Shown one piece after another: positions 1 to 11,600 of a stretch of 64,000 nt of DNA. Within the stretch, counting starts at the first letter, position 1, and every line of letters begins with the position of its first letter. The translations under genes were made by a program, and so were the position numbers. Source of the stretch: Acanthosepion esculentum (taxonomy: Eukaryota; Mollusca; Cephalopoda; Sepiida; Sepiidae); NCBI GenBank assembly GCA_964036315.1, contig OZ038485.1:73218824-73282823 (forward strand), written 5' to 3'. Below the pieces are notes generated by a model, which worked only from the letters and a program-made list of their open reading frames with translations, was not told the DNA's origin and did no database searches.

Positions 1-3000
1 TAGCAAGCAGTGGAACACATATTGTTCAGCCTTCGTCATCGGCGGTGCCACATTGCTACAAACGGAAGAGGCTTCAAGGACAAAGAACTTTCCCCGCAGC
101 ATGCGGACCATGAGGCCTTCAACAAACTTGCACAACGGCACTACCAGGCTGCAATGAAAGAAGGCGTGACCCAGGGTCTAGACCTCCCCAACACAGCGAC
201 GGCAGTTTGGAGATTTCTCCAAGCCAGCTGAACAAAGATTTTTGGCGACCCAGAGGGCCCCACGAATCACCAGCCAGGTGAGTAATGCCTCATCGTTATT
301 GAGACATTTCAACCCAAGCGCCCAAGGCCATATTGAGCGAGCCTCCTGCTTCGTAAGCCCGAGATCGTCAATCAAATCATCATGAACGGACCCCTGACTA
401 ACACTTGATATAATGCCCTACGAGACAACGCCTGGACGTTGGGGAGGCCATCCGACGCCCTTAAGAGGCGCTTCAGAGCAATACGACATTCACGATAGAA
501 GGAGAATTCGGCTCGGGGTAAACGGTGGGCCTCCCCCTCGCACGAGTGCACACTTCTCAGGGATGGGAAGTTTTTATGGGCGTCTTCCTCATCCGGTTCG
601 CGACACATTCAATCTAGAAAGCCGATGCGAAGCATATGTTGACGGATCTCAATGCTTGGCATGCCCAGACCGCCTTCAGAAGGATGAAGGCAACAGATCT
701 CCCGAGTGACTCTGGGGGCCTTGCCTCCCCACAAGAAGGAGAACAAAAGCCTCACGAACGCCAGCATCGTGCCATACGGAAGTGGAAGCACCGAGAGTCG
801 GTAAAGGAGAATCGGGTAGATGTGTGAAACACATACTTCCGCCTTCCCCTTTAAGGAAAGATTCCTCCGAGACCACAATTTAATTGCGATCTCGGCCTTC
901 CCTCGTACCTCCGACCAATTCATTTCCAACCGGAGATCAGGACCGAACCAGACGCCGAGAATCTTGACCGGCCCATCCGTCCAGTGGAAAGGTCCGGGAA
1001 GAGAAACTCCCTCCCACGCACCCAACCGCAAGCCAACAGACTTATCGCGGTTGATCTTGGCCCCTGTCACCATCTCATAACAACTGATTTCTTTTCTGAC
1101 TTCGTCAATCTCGGCTCTGCTCGACACTAGAGCCGAAACGTCGTCAGCATAGGCAGAATACCTAGCCGATGTGGTAGCACCGGGCAGGGCAATTCCGCGT
1201 AGGACCGGATTCGCCTTTAACTTGCGAAGGAAAGGTTCCAACGCAAGAACGTAAAGCAACGGCGAAAGCGGACAACCTTGACGAATGGAGCGAGACAATA
1301 CGAAAGGCTCCGATCGTACCCCATTCACCTCCACCAGCGCACCGGGAGTCGCATACAGAAGTCGGATCCAGGTGCGAAAGTACGGCTCGAAACCGGCCGC
1401 CGAAAGAACAGCCTCCAGAAACCGATGGTCAACCCTATCGAAAGCCTTGGACTGATCTAAATTGATAAGCGCGGCTTCACTGTCGACTTGCTCAATGATC
1501 AGGCGTACCATATGAAGATTGTCCTGTATAGTCCTACCCTTCACAGCACAAGTCTGTTCCGAGCCAATCAGACTAGACAGGACAACCTGCAAACGGTTGG
1601 CCAAGATCTTAGCCAAAATCTTTAACTCTGTGTTTAACATACTTAAAGGGCGAAAGTTATCTAACCCATCCCCACCGTTTTTGTTCTTGCGTAACAACTT
1701 GATCACGCCCCTGGTGAAGCGTTGGAGTATAGACCCCTGCTTCATCCAGTTGCCGAAAATCAATGCAAGCAGCGGAACAAAAACGGGCGACTGCCTCAAG
1801 TACAGTTCGTAAGGATGACCATCTAGTCCCGGAGATTTGTCCAGGCCAACCTGTTTCAACGCATCCCAGATTTACGACTCTGTAATGGGACCCTCGCACC
1901 TAGCCACTTCAGCTGCCTCAAGGCAGGGAAATTCAGCTAAATAGGCGTCGAACTGAGCCGGGCTCAGACCGGGCTCCCTGGTGAAAAGCTCCTGAAAGTA
2001 GTCACGAAAAGCCTCGCATATGCCCCCGTTTATAGTCACGGTCCGATTATCCGACAATGTGACGCATGCGATATGTCGCCTACATGCATTCCGAGCTTCC
2101 TCTGCGCGCAATTCAGCGGCCATATTCGTTGCCTCAGAGGACATTCTTTTTAACCTAGCCCTAACTACCAGAGCTTGATCCTTCTTGATAAGCAAGGAGG
2201 CCAACTCCGCCTTAGCTAAAGCTATGTCCCCACTAACACGGGATTTGACCGCCCGATCAACCTTTTGCTCACAAGCCGTTTGCGCCGCTAATCTATCTAG
2301 ATTGAGCCGACGACTATAATCAGCAGCAAACGTTCTAATTTTAGATTTTAACTTATCCCAACAAGCATTTCACACAACCGCTCCCGTCAGTTCCCTCTGT
2401 ATCATTAGTAGCAGCTGGTCCCGGAAATCTTGCTCCCCAAATAATGATGAGTTTAATTTCCAGTATCCAGCCATCCTAACTAAGTTTACACGGACCCGAA
2501 CAAGCCTATGATCCGTATAAACTATCTCATAGAAACTTGGACACCCTAAGAGCCCTACATCGACTCTCTTAACTAAGACTCGGTCTAGATAACTAGCCAA
2601 GCCGCCACTATTTGATCAAGTCCACACTACCTCCCGAGGGTGTTCATTCCGATACTTATCGACAAGATCAAACCCATCGATAAAGTCCCGAAAATGTTTA
2701 ACGCCTCGGTTGTTAGTACCCAAATTTGGCCCAAAACGATCTATAACGGGATCAAGGACGGCATTCCAATCACCCACTAAAACTACCCGACGTGATGTTG
2801 TCAAAAACGGCTCGATCTGCCGAAACAAAGCAGGCTGCTCAGCATGGGCATTGGGCGCATAAACCCTAATGAGACGAAGAGCCTTATCCTTTATGGTAAC
2901 ATCCAGCACGCAAAGTCTGCCCGCCGGATCCGCGAAGACAAGAACACACGCAACCTTCAAAGACTTGCTTACCAGCCAAGAGACACCTCTCGAACGACCA

Positions 3001-3209
3001 TCAAAACAGGCTGAATAAAGGAAGAAATCCCTAGACAGTATGTTCTCATAATCATGAGTAAAAAAACAGGTCTCTTGTACACAACATATATTCACCCCGA
3101 GACGCTGAAGGTCACGAGAGAGCCTCGCCCTGCTAGACTCCGACCTCAGGCATTCACACTTGCTAACCAGAGAGCCATGATGAAACCGATTAGGGTTGCT
3201 CTCCTGCAT
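1..3209 (-). pseudogene. LINE ORF2 pseudogene: endonuclease and reverse transcriptase
   Basis: In a live LINE this protein nicks the target DNA and copies the element RNA onto it. The endonuclease lies at about 2370-3209, with CCVQETCF (Glu about residue 46 from the start at 3209), GDWNAVLDP and YTDHRL. The catalytic-Asn block ASVNA appears in another frame next to an ATG at 3176-3178, so the N terminus is frameshifted or starts there. The reverse transcriptase lies at 609-1859 with YADD at about 1140-1151. Reading is broken by in-frame stops at 2616-2618, 2370-2372, 1872-1874, 609-611 and 178-180, and by a frameshift near 372-376. The stop at 178-180 falls inside the terminal zinc motif, between CRRC and a His/Cys pair. 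The ATG at 3207-3209 overlaps the ORF1 stop at 3190-3192, as in many LINEs. Confidence 0.88.
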
Positions 3210-4570
3210 TGAACATGGCCGGGGTCAGGACACCGACGGTCTCTCCCATTGAGCCAGTACCCATCTCACTCTTGATGGTGCCATCAGGAGAGAGGCCGCC
3301 AATGTCCAGGGGGAAGGTTATTTTTAAGGCTCTATACAGGGAGGGGTGAACAAAAACTGGGAACCTCCCTGAACAATATTGTAATTCTTTCAGTGTGTCG
3401 TCGTCGAAACAGGCCATGGGAGGGAAAAATTCAAACGTTTCGTTTGCTTCCGCCATCATGTCCCATATCTGTTTTCCTTCTGGCCTCGACCGAACAACGG
3501 TGAGGACCCTTTTTGCTTTAGGGAAGTTTTTGGGGTTCTCTACGTCTAAGCTTTTTAATTTTCTGAAATTTAATAGAGCTTTTAAGTTGGTCATTTTTTT
3601 GGCGTGTAATAAAGCCTTTTGTTCTAAGTCTTTCGAGACCCGGCACACGTCCTCCCCTGTGTAGTAAATGGGCTTGGATTTTTTTCTACTGCTGGCTCTG
3701 ATGAATCAGATGAAGGGCTTCTTTGTCTTTTTTGTTTTTCGGGCTTTTGAGGGGAATTTATAGGTGTTTGAATAGGGGAAGGATTTGGGGATGAGATAGA
3801 TTTTTCAGAAGATGGTTTGGATGCAGGAGCTTTCTTAAATGCTGTCATATGAGATGAAACTTGGCTTAAAGATTTGACACATGGGGGAGGGACCATTGGA
3901 TGCTGTTTTGTGACAGGGGAAGACGGTGCCGAAAAAGAGATGCTTGTTTTCTTTTTATTTACTTGTTTATTAGTTTTTAAAGACTCCTTTAAAAGTAGTA
4001 ATTTCTCCTTTTTTTCAAAGGAGGGCTCATATCTTATCTTTTCCCTGAGTTTTTCCGAATAGCTGGCCGGAGAGTTGCCCTTAGCACTGGTTGAGGGAGT
4101 GGGGCTGTGTGTGCCATTCGCTGTTTTTGGTGTAAGACGAGGTCCCGCTGCCTGGGTCTTCCCTTTCGCCTTACCCACGACCTTCTCCCTAACCTCACTA
4201 GCGGCGGGCAAAGGCTTTTCGGGGAATCGGGGCTGAGACTTAGACCCAACCGAGGGATTTTCCACATCGGTCCTGGTCGCAGACATGCCCACTACAGGCG
4301 TGACGGATTGAACAGACTCGACCAAAGGGGGATTTGGTTGGGTTGGGGGCCAGAACATCAGAGGCCTTCTTCTCTGTGCAGGAAGAGGAAAAGTGACTAG
4401 TCTTTCCACACTTCCAGCATGCCGGTTTTCGTCCTGTAACTATAATTGGCACCTTCTGGCCCTCTACATCCAGGAAGTTGGGGATGGAGATGAAGGCGTC
4501 ATGATCGATCATTAACTCGAAACTCCACCCCCCGGTCAGATCATCCGAGGAAGCACTAAGTATCTGTCCA
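3190..4570 (-). pseudogene. LINE ORF1 pseudogene, 3' part (zinc knuckle and basic tail)
   Basis: ORF1 proteins bind the element RNA. A CCHC knuckle, CWKCGKTSHFSSSC, is encoded at 4378-4419. It is followed by a long Ser/Pro/Lys-rich stretch and a C-terminal segment of about 150 residues ending at the TAA at 3190-3192. The coding runs through three frames: 4240-4570, then 3624-4409, then 3190-3648. There is thus one frameshift near 4330 and another near 3630-3645. The N-terminal half lies at 15044-15863, on the far side of Gypsy-1. The assignment rests on the knuckle, the position ahead of ORF2 and the continuity across the insertion. Confidence 0.82.
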
Positions 4571-6386
4571 TGTAACACTATTTAGAAACGGCAGGTTAAT
4601 TAACCAATTAATTAACCAATTACTTAACCACAGAAGTTTATTACGGGGATTACTTAAACCGATAGATAGAGCGAAAGACATACTGAGCGATATTCTTTTT
4701 GTTTTGTTATTTTCTCAAAACAGGGGATCGGTGGAAAATATTTTTTGTTTTGTTATTTTCAAGTGCGAATCGAGATAATCATTTTTACTTTCTCGCTGAA
4801 GTTTGATGCTGAGATATGCCAAATTCTCTGCGAGGACAAAGGAAGGAAAAAGAGAAAGAAAAGAAAGAAACAGAGGGACAAGACTTAACAACTTAGATGA
4901 TAAAAGAAGGAAAAAAGCCACCCACAAAAGCGATGTTGTTTTGGGTAGTGGAATGGCGAAAATTCTGATGGTCATTGTCGAAAAAATTAGTTGATGAATC
5001 CCAGAGCTTTTGGGCAGATAAAACATTAACTGTGTCATGATAGCCAAAACTTATGTTGTCGGGAAGGGATTCGGTGGGTCGTCTGCCTACCGCACACAGA
5101 GTCCGGCCCTGGATTGAAGAGATGTCGGCTGGACAGGACATCTGTGTTCTGTTGAAATTCGTTTGTGATAACAAAAGCCATGTTATTGTGTCTTTCTTAA
5201 TTAACCCAATTTTCGCCAAAATTCCGTCCACTTAATGTTGGCGTAAAACTTGATTGAGGAATTCCATATGCCGTGAAGTTGGATAAAAATTGAGATTATC
5301 ATTTGACGCCGATTGGCCGAATAGCCAGGCGGAGGTGATCATGTGACGCAGGGAAGAGGCCTGCCACCGCCCATTGAGAGGATAGGTATGAGATGTTACT
5401 GCGAGGAAGTGGGAAAACCGTTGACGCCCTCTAAAGTATGGTGAGATACCCATATGAGAGCAGAAGAGGGTGGGAGTGGAAGAAGATTTCCAAAAATGGA
5501 AAATGATAAATATTTCTGACCGAAAACAAAGGAAATCCTTATTGGGGATTTGAAATCAACGTGGTGGCCACACCACGTCCGACCCCACGCCAGGTTTTGA
5601 TCGGCGTCCATATAAGCAAACGACTTCGGGTGTTTTAGAAAGAGAGAGTACAGTCAGTACAGTAAGAGAGAGCAGTGCAGTGCAGTTCGCAGAGAGATCC
5701 AGTCGTGCCCAAGACCCAGGACTCGCAAGATAACGCCTCGCACGGGTGACCGCACGATTCCATGCCTTCTGACTTAGACTTCTAGCCAAGAACAAATTTG
5801 TTGAAGTCCGACTTTAGATTTCCCACCAAAGCAAGTTTCCGACTTAGACTTCTAACCAAGAACAAATTATAGAAGTCTGACTTATATTCTCCACCTGAGA
5901 CGACTTTATTGAAAAACAACCCAGATATCTAGAAGTAGCTAAGAACGTAAAAAGGTGTTACAATCCACATTTTTTTTTCTTCGGGCTGGGAGAGAAAGAG
6001 AGAGACGCACTCCTGTAACTCAACAAACCGACATAAAATTAATCATTATTCCTAACCAGTCGCTCGCCTTGAAGTTGCTGTTTGTGCTTTTGTTTTTTTG
6101 TTTTTTTTTGTCTACATTTATTGTGCAGTATCACTTTGACCCGGATTCGGCTGGCACTACGGCCCGACGTCTGATTGATCTCGTCAGCCTAAGATCAAAT
6201 CACAACGTGGGTAGGTTGAATCGAGATCAAAGCAGTTGCTTCGGTGACCAGGCGTTGGAATCGAGCAGGGTACGACAAGTTGGTACTAGAACCCAACAAG
6301 ACTTCAACCGATGTCCCAGGGTTAGCCCGTCACAAAGGACCGGCGTCACATTTGGCGTCGTGACTGAAAGAAGGTCGGGTGTCACA
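4571..6386 (+). repeat. Gypsy-1 5' LTR
   Basis: Begins TGTAACACTATTTAG and ends GTGTCACA, matching the copy at 13312-15043 nearly base for base. At about 1.8 kb it is long for a Gypsy LTR. This copy carries about 33 bp after 5098 that the 3' copy lacks. It also has a local duplication of a GACTTAGACTTCT-containing segment around 5775-5880, which is single in the 3' LTR. Minus-strand ORFs inside it occur identically in both LTRs and are simply LTR sequence, not genes. Confidence 0.93.
5611..5660 (+). promoter_or_regulatory. Possible LTR promoter (TATA-like box with Inr-like TCAGT)
   Basis: TATAAGC at 5611-5617 is followed by a CAGTCAGTACAGT run at 5651-5663 containing the initiator-like TCAGT. 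The box-to-start distance (about 40-45 bp) is longer than the usual 25-30, so the start site is uncertain. The same arrangement is preserved in the 3' LTR at 14351. Confidence 0.35.
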
Positions 6387-6388
6387 AA

Positions 6389-6400
6389 TGGTGCCGTGAC
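6389..6400 (+). other. Primer binding site, tRNA-His type
   Basis: TGGTGCCGTGAC starts two bases after the 5' LTR end. It is complementary to the 3' end of animal tRNA-His (GTCACGGCA plus CCA) over 12 bases. The match is to a tRNA recalled from general knowledge, not aligned to this genome. Confidence 0.75.
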
Positions 6401-6685
6401 AACCAGGATCAGACCCCATAGCGAACACCACCACAGGAGTTTCAGAAAGCTTCGAAGTGAACAACGCTCGGCGTCTCAAGTACACAAACTGAGGAAAACT
6501 AGAGTGGGAGCCAAAGGACTTTGGTTAATTGTAACCATACGGTTCCAGACCCTCTAGTACGACAGCCCAGAAGCTGAGAAGAACGAATTCGAAATCGTCT
6601 GTCAGGTAGGATACTTCTTTCGGTTTATCTCCCATTTTCGATTGTTGCTGCTCTAACTTTGATTCCTTTTTCTTGTCGTTTAAAT
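6401..6685 (+). other. Gypsy-1 untranslated leader
   Basis: A 285-base stretch between the primer site and the gag ATG. It should hold the packaging signal, but no specific structure was recognised. A 200-codon frame running from 5955 to 6557 crosses the LTR end and primer site and has no retroelement motif, so I do not call it a gene. Confidence 0.5.
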
Positions 6686-7688
6686 ATGTCTGAATATGAG
6701 TCGGATAGAGTAGACGTAGGGGACGATGGGGCTAGACAGGAATTGCCAGCAGACTTGAGAGGATTATTGGGTAGACCAAGGGTCCCGTCGTTTGATGGTA
6801 GTAAAGGAGATTTTAAAAACTGGCTAGCAATTCTAGAGAAGAGCCGAGTAATTTGCGGACTCTCGGACGTAGAAACCCTTTATCTGGCATATAGTGCCAC
6901 GACAGGGAAGACGTCTGAGTTTGTAAAGGGACTCTTGACCAGTGAGCCCCACTTACCATGGGAAAGGTTGAAAGAACAATTAACTAGGGAATTCCCTGAC
7001 GAGGGGTCAGCATGAGGGCCCTCTTGAAGTTGACGCAGCTGCGGGATGAGACCCCTGGAGAATTGGGGACCCGAGCGGAAAAGCTGTCGTCATTAGCCCT
7101 CCCAGAGGTTGTGAGGAATAATGCGGTCATGCAGGCACAGCTGGCTGATCTGTATGTTGAGACACTCGATGACGAGCGTGTTCGTCACGATGTGTTGAAG
7201 GAAAGACCGCTGAGATTGTCGGCAGCAGTAGCGCTGGCCAAAGAGAGCCAGGGAGTCTGGGAGTCTGGGAGAAAGTAAAAAGAGGTGGGAAAATACAGGA
7301 AATAAGTCGAGGGGTCGGAAGAAAGGGGGCAAGAGGCAGAGCCCCCGCGTGGAGTCGTGTGGCCAGCCTAGAGGTGGAAGAGCCTGAGGTGTAGGAAGAG
7401 GATCCCACAAGAAGGGCTTGGTCGACAAGGTATGGGTTTTATAAGCCCACGCCGGGTCGATACGGGCTAGTCTGTTGGACATGTGGATATGAAAACCACA
7501 GAGCGGCGGACTGCCCGACGAAGTGGGGATTGCCCCCCGACTTCGAACAAGATAGATGTACTAGGTGTGGGAAGAAGGGACACCTAGCCAAGTGGTGCAG
7601 ATTAAGAAAGGATCACCCCAGAATTAAGAAGGAGGCTGAGCCCATAAGACAGAACCAGGGAAAAGCCAGCGGGCCACCCCAGAAATAA
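6686..7688 (+). pseudogene. Gypsy-1 gag (capsid and first two zinc knuckles), frame-broken
   Basis: Encodes the structural capsid and RNA-binding protein of the particle. The start ATG at 6686 (MSEYESD) is preferred over the upstream alternative start at 6659. A capsid-like region (PSFDGSKGDFKNWL, LKEQLTREFP) runs to 7011, then continues one frame back from an ATG at 7012 (LLKLTQLRDETPGE), then back again from about 7269. That third frame has a TAG at 7392-7394, and two CCHC knuckles at 7473-7514 (CWTCGYENHRAADC) and 7557-7598 (CTRCGKKGHLAKWC), and ends at 7686-7688. Every step is to the -1 frame. The simplest reading is single-base deletions. The ATGA overlap at 7012-7015 also resembles a stop-restart site, but it lies in mid-capsid. 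Confidence 0.82.
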
Positions 7689-7696
7689 GAGGGAGG

Positions 7697-8662
7697 GTGG
7701 CCCAGTTGAAAAGAGTAAATATAAAACGCTGCACATGTGGACAGGAGAGCCACCCAGGTAGAGGACAGGTCCCCCCAGAACCCAGAGGGTGGGTGGCCCA
7801 GTTAAAGAGAAGAAGCGTGAAATGTTGGGTGTGTGGTCAGGTGGGCCACTTTGCGGTTAACTGCCCAACGAGAAGGTGCTGGTTTTGTAGAAGACCAGGG
7901 CACCTGAAGAGGAATTGTGTCCTTAGGAACAGCCACAAGAGACTGGGAGAGGTCCAGCCGGGACCGCCCAGGTGCAGAAAACGCAGAACTCCCCCACGTG
8001 AGAATAGTGAAAGTAGTTTGTTGCTACCGGCGCCTATGGCTGGGATGGCCCAGAGATGGGAACTCAGAAAAAGGAAAGCCAAGGTATTCTCTTCGCTGAC
8101 GCAAGAGAAGGAGCTGTCGTCTGGGGCAGAGATAGGGGGTAGGGCAGTAAAAGCCCTGATAGACACAGGAGCATCTGTTTCATTGCTGAAAGAGGAAGCA
8201 TACAGACGGGTGAAACGGAAGAGTAAGTTACGGGAAGCAGACATAGAGGTCACGCAAGCAGATGGAGCTCCCCTGGTGATAAAAGGGATGGCGAGGCTCC
8301 CTATGAGGATTGGGAAATTAAGAAGCACCCAAAATTTTTACGTAACCCCCAACTTGTGTACGGAAGCAATCTTGGGAGAAGATTGGCTTCGGAGACAGAA
8401 GGCTCGAATAGAGTTCAACCCCACTGTGCTGATAGTGAATGGCGAGAGAACGCCATTGGGATGCCCACCGGAAGAAGATATGACAATAGTGGTGGAGGAA
8501 GATGTAGAGCTACCCCCCAGAACGGCGGTGTCGGGAAAGGGTAGGTTAATGTCAGGGAAGAAAATAAGAAAAGGAACCCTGCAATTGGTCCCTGTAGAAG
8601 GGAAGGGCCTAGAAGAAAATGAGGTAACTCTATGTGAGGCGGTAGTGGAGGCAGCCGAATGA
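7697..8662 (+). CDS. Gypsy-1 nucleocapsid-protease frame
   Basis: An uninterrupted 321-codon frame, open somewhat upstream of 7697, so the true N terminus is probably fused to gag. It begins with a half-knuckle (7730 onward), then two complete CCHC knuckles at 7823-7864 (CWVCGQVGHFAVNC) and 7877-7918 (CWFCRRPGHLKRNC). A basic linker follows, then a retroviral-type aspartic protease with ALIDTGASVSLL, the catalytic Asp lying about residue 156 (near 8162). The protease would cut the Gag and Pol polyproteins. A 96-bp tandem duplication (GTGGCCCAG at 7697 and 7793) explains the extra half-knuckle. It ends with TGA at 8660-8662, overlapping the pol ATG as ATGA. Confidence 0.87.
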   Translation: MAQLKRVNIKRCTCGQESHPGRGQVPPEPRGWVAQLKRRSVKCWVCGQVGHFAVNCPTRRCWFCRRPGHLKRNCVLRNSHKRLGEVQPGPPRCRKRRTPPRENSESSLLLPAPMAGMAQRWELRKRKAKVFSSLTQEKELSSGAEIGGRAVKALIDTGASVSLLKEEAYRRVKRKSKLREADIEVTQADGAPLVIKGMARLPMRIGKLRSTQNFYVTPNLCTEAILGEDWLRRQKARIEFNPTVLIVNGERTPLGCPPEEDMTIVVEEDVELPPRTAVSGKGRLMSGKKIRKGTLQLVPVEGKGLEENEVTLCEAVVEAAE

Positions 8663-11600
8663 TGGTGAACCAGGCCCAAAAGCCTATAAAGGTTAAGAGA
8701 GGGGAAGAGATAGGAAAGGCGCTACCCCTACGAACTCTGAATCAAGTGAGATTCGAGAAGAAGCTAGGAGAACATGAAGAACAACTAGAAGAAATAGTAG
8801 ACGAAGATATATTGGCACCTGATCAATTTAGGGCCAGGGTGGGAGGTCTGCTGAGGGATAATCGAGATGTGGTGGCCCAATCAGATAAGGAATTGGGCCA
8901 GACCCACACCGTAAAAATGAAAATCGACACCGGCGATCACCCCGCTGTGAAATTGAAGCCCTATAGAACGCCTATTCACAAGAGATCCCATGTAGAAGAG
9001 GCAGTAGAGGAGATGTTGGAGGCTGGGATGATCGAAAGATCGATCTCCCCTTGGAGCTTTCCAATCGTAATAGTAGGTAAGAAAGATGGCGGGCACCGTT
9101 TTTGTGTAGATTTTAGGAAACTGAATTCTATATCGAAGCCGTTGGCGGTGCCATTGCCACTAATAGATGATATATTGGCATTATTGGGGAAGGCGACGTA
9201 CTTCTCTACGTTGGACTTGAGGTCCGGGTATTGGCAGGTAGCCCTTGATGAGGCTGACAAGGAGAAGGCCGCATTTGCGTGTCACCTAGGACTGTTTCAG
9301 TTCAGGGTGATGCCATTTGGTTTAGCTAATGCCCCGGGAATCTTCCAACAGCTGATGTCAATAGTGTTAGGGGGATACGAGAGCTTTGCCATGGCATATT
9401 TGGATGATATTTTCATATTTTCAGAAACAATAGAACAACACTTTTTCCATCTGAAACAAGTGTTGGAAAGGTTAAGAAAACACGGCTTAAAATTGAAATT
9501 GTCGAAGTGTCAGTTTCTGAGGGAGGAGACTAGATATTTGGGCTTTATTATAAACGAAGACGGTATTAAACCCGACATGGATAAGGTGAAAGTCATAAGG
9601 GAAATACCAGAACCTAAGACAGTTAGACAAGTAAGAGGCTTTATAGGAGCTATAGGTTACTACCGACGATTCGTCCCGGCATTCTCGAGAATTGCCATAC
9701 CACTAGTAGCCCTGACGAAGAAATACGCTAGGTTCAAGTGGACAGATGACTGTCAACGGGCATTTGATACGTTAAAAGAACAGTTGACAGCCGTCCCACT
9801 GCTGACGTACCCAGACCTCAGCAAACCCATGGTACTATACACTGATGCCAGTGAGCAGTGTGTAGGAGCAGTTCTTACCCAGTCATGCCCCGATAAAGAA
9901 GGACCAGTGCCAGGCATACCAGAGGAGGTACCGATATACTTTCTCTCTCATAAGCTCTCAGAGACACAACGGAGATGGCCAGTAATAGAAAGAGAAGCAT
10001 ATGCTATCATGTATGCTCTTCAAAAACTGGACTACTACTTGAATGGTGCGGTCTTTACTATAAAGACAGACCACAAGCCTCTGCAATACCTATTGCAGGC
10101 AGAATGGACAAATAATAAGAAGATTCAACAGTGGGCGCTAAAGTTAAGTGGCTACCACTGTAAGATAGAGTATTTAGCAGGGAAGGAAAACACGTGCGCA
10201 GATTTGCTCTCAAGAATACCGAAACAACTGGAAGAACGATCTGTAAAAGTAGAGCAGGGAGTAGATGATAAAGCCTATAGAATCGGAGTAGTTAACTCTA
10301 ATAAGTTAAAAGATCGCCCTATGTTAGAATCGGACGAGGAAGGGCACGCACAGATAATAACAGATCCCTACTGGACAGAAGGAATTGAGAAGGAGCGGGC
10401 AGACAGTGAAATGGCTGCCCTGAGAGAAAAGGTGGAGGCAGGAGAGACCACCAAGTATGCCATAATAGAGGAAAGGCTGTATTATCACTCAGGTAGAGAT
10501 GAAGAAGTCAAGCCCAAGTTGTATGTGCCCAAAAGTTTAAGACCAGAGATATTGGAACAGTGCCACGAGAGGTTAGGCCACATGGGAATTGATAGGACAT
10601 ATGATCTAATAGGGAGAAAGTACTGTTGGCCCAAACTGTACGGAGAGGTCACTAACTATGTTCGGAGCTGTGTAGTGTGCCAGTCACAGAGCAGAAGGCA
10701 GGAAATGGCACCATTGGAAGAGATGGACGTGCCGAATTTCCCCCTCGAGAAAGTGAGTATGGATGTATCAGGACCATATGGGGAAACTGCACAGGGAAAC
10801 AACTATATAGTGAGTTTTGTTGATTGGCTAACAAATTGGCCTGAGGCATTTGCAGTGCCAGACAAGAAGGCTAGAACTGTGGCCGATTTGATAATAGGCG
10901 AAATCTTCCCTAGGTATGGCGCCCCTGTACAACTTGTCACTGATAATGGCCCAGAGAATATAAACAGCATAATGAGAGAGGTGCTGACAGGTTTGAATAT
11001 AGAGCACGTAAAAACATCTCCATATCACCCCCAAGGAAATGCTAAAGTGGAAAGGTTTCATAGAACCTTGGGAGATGTATTGGCCAAGCTGACCAGAGAG
11101 AACACTGGAAATTTGTATTTGTATTTGACACAGGCTCTGGCGGCCGTGAGGTTTACGATAAACGAAACCTCCAGATTTTCTCCTTACTTTATGTTGTTTG
11201 GCAGAGAGGTGGTCCTGCCTGTGGATAACCTATTGAAGCCCCGAAGAAAGTATATGGGAGAAGATCATCATCAGCTGTTGCTAGAACAACAACATAAGAT
11301 ATTTGTACAGGCCAGAGGAAGAATAAAGAGGGCACAGAAGAGAAGAAATGAGAGAGTGAATGCTGAAAGAAAGGTAGTAGAATTGAAGGTTGGAGACCCT
11401 GTCGACTATAAAATCCACCAGAGAGAAGGAAAGCTGGGCCAAAGGTGGGAACCGTACTACCGGATAGTGGAGCAGACGGGTCCAGTATCATATGTAATAT
11501 GGGATCAAGTGGCAGGACGAGCAAGGAGGGTCCATGCCAATGATCTAAAGAAGGCTGAAATAGCTAACCTGGAAATGAGCGAGCCGAGGCCTAAGAAGAC

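Larger units (their letters stand above)
1..4570 (-). mobile_element. Tx1/L1-like LINE, 3' part (ORF1 end and ORF2)
   Basis: This is the downstream part of a non-LTR retrotransposon read on the minus strand. It carries the end of ORF1 with a CCHC knuckle, an APE-type endonuclease, a reverse transcriptase and a C-terminal Cys/His motif, in the order typical of L1/Tx1 elements. The reverse-transcriptase phrases (LINLDQSKAFDRVDHRF, RQGCPLSPLLYVLALEP, YADDV) are close to what I know of the Tx1/L1 group. The 3' end lies beyond base 1, so the tail and right-hand target duplication cannot be seen. The element is interrupted at 4570 by Gypsy-1 and resumes at 15044. Several in-frame stops and frameshifts show it is dead. 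Confidence 0.88.

Noticed and set aside
10..709. Short plus-strand ORFs at the left edge.
   Set aside because: They lie opposite the C-terminal end of the minus-strand LINE ORF2, whose Cys/His motif is recognisable, so they are antisense shadows.
4715..5611. Minus-strand ORFs in the LTR that recur almost identically at 13386-14351.
   Set aside because: The recurrence is explained by the two LTR copies. No independent evidence of coding was found.
5955..6557. A 200-codon plus-strand frame across the Gypsy-1 LTR end.
   Set aside because: It runs through the LTR terminus and the tRNA primer site and carries no motif, and the 3' LTR copy cannot contain it. I take it as chance.
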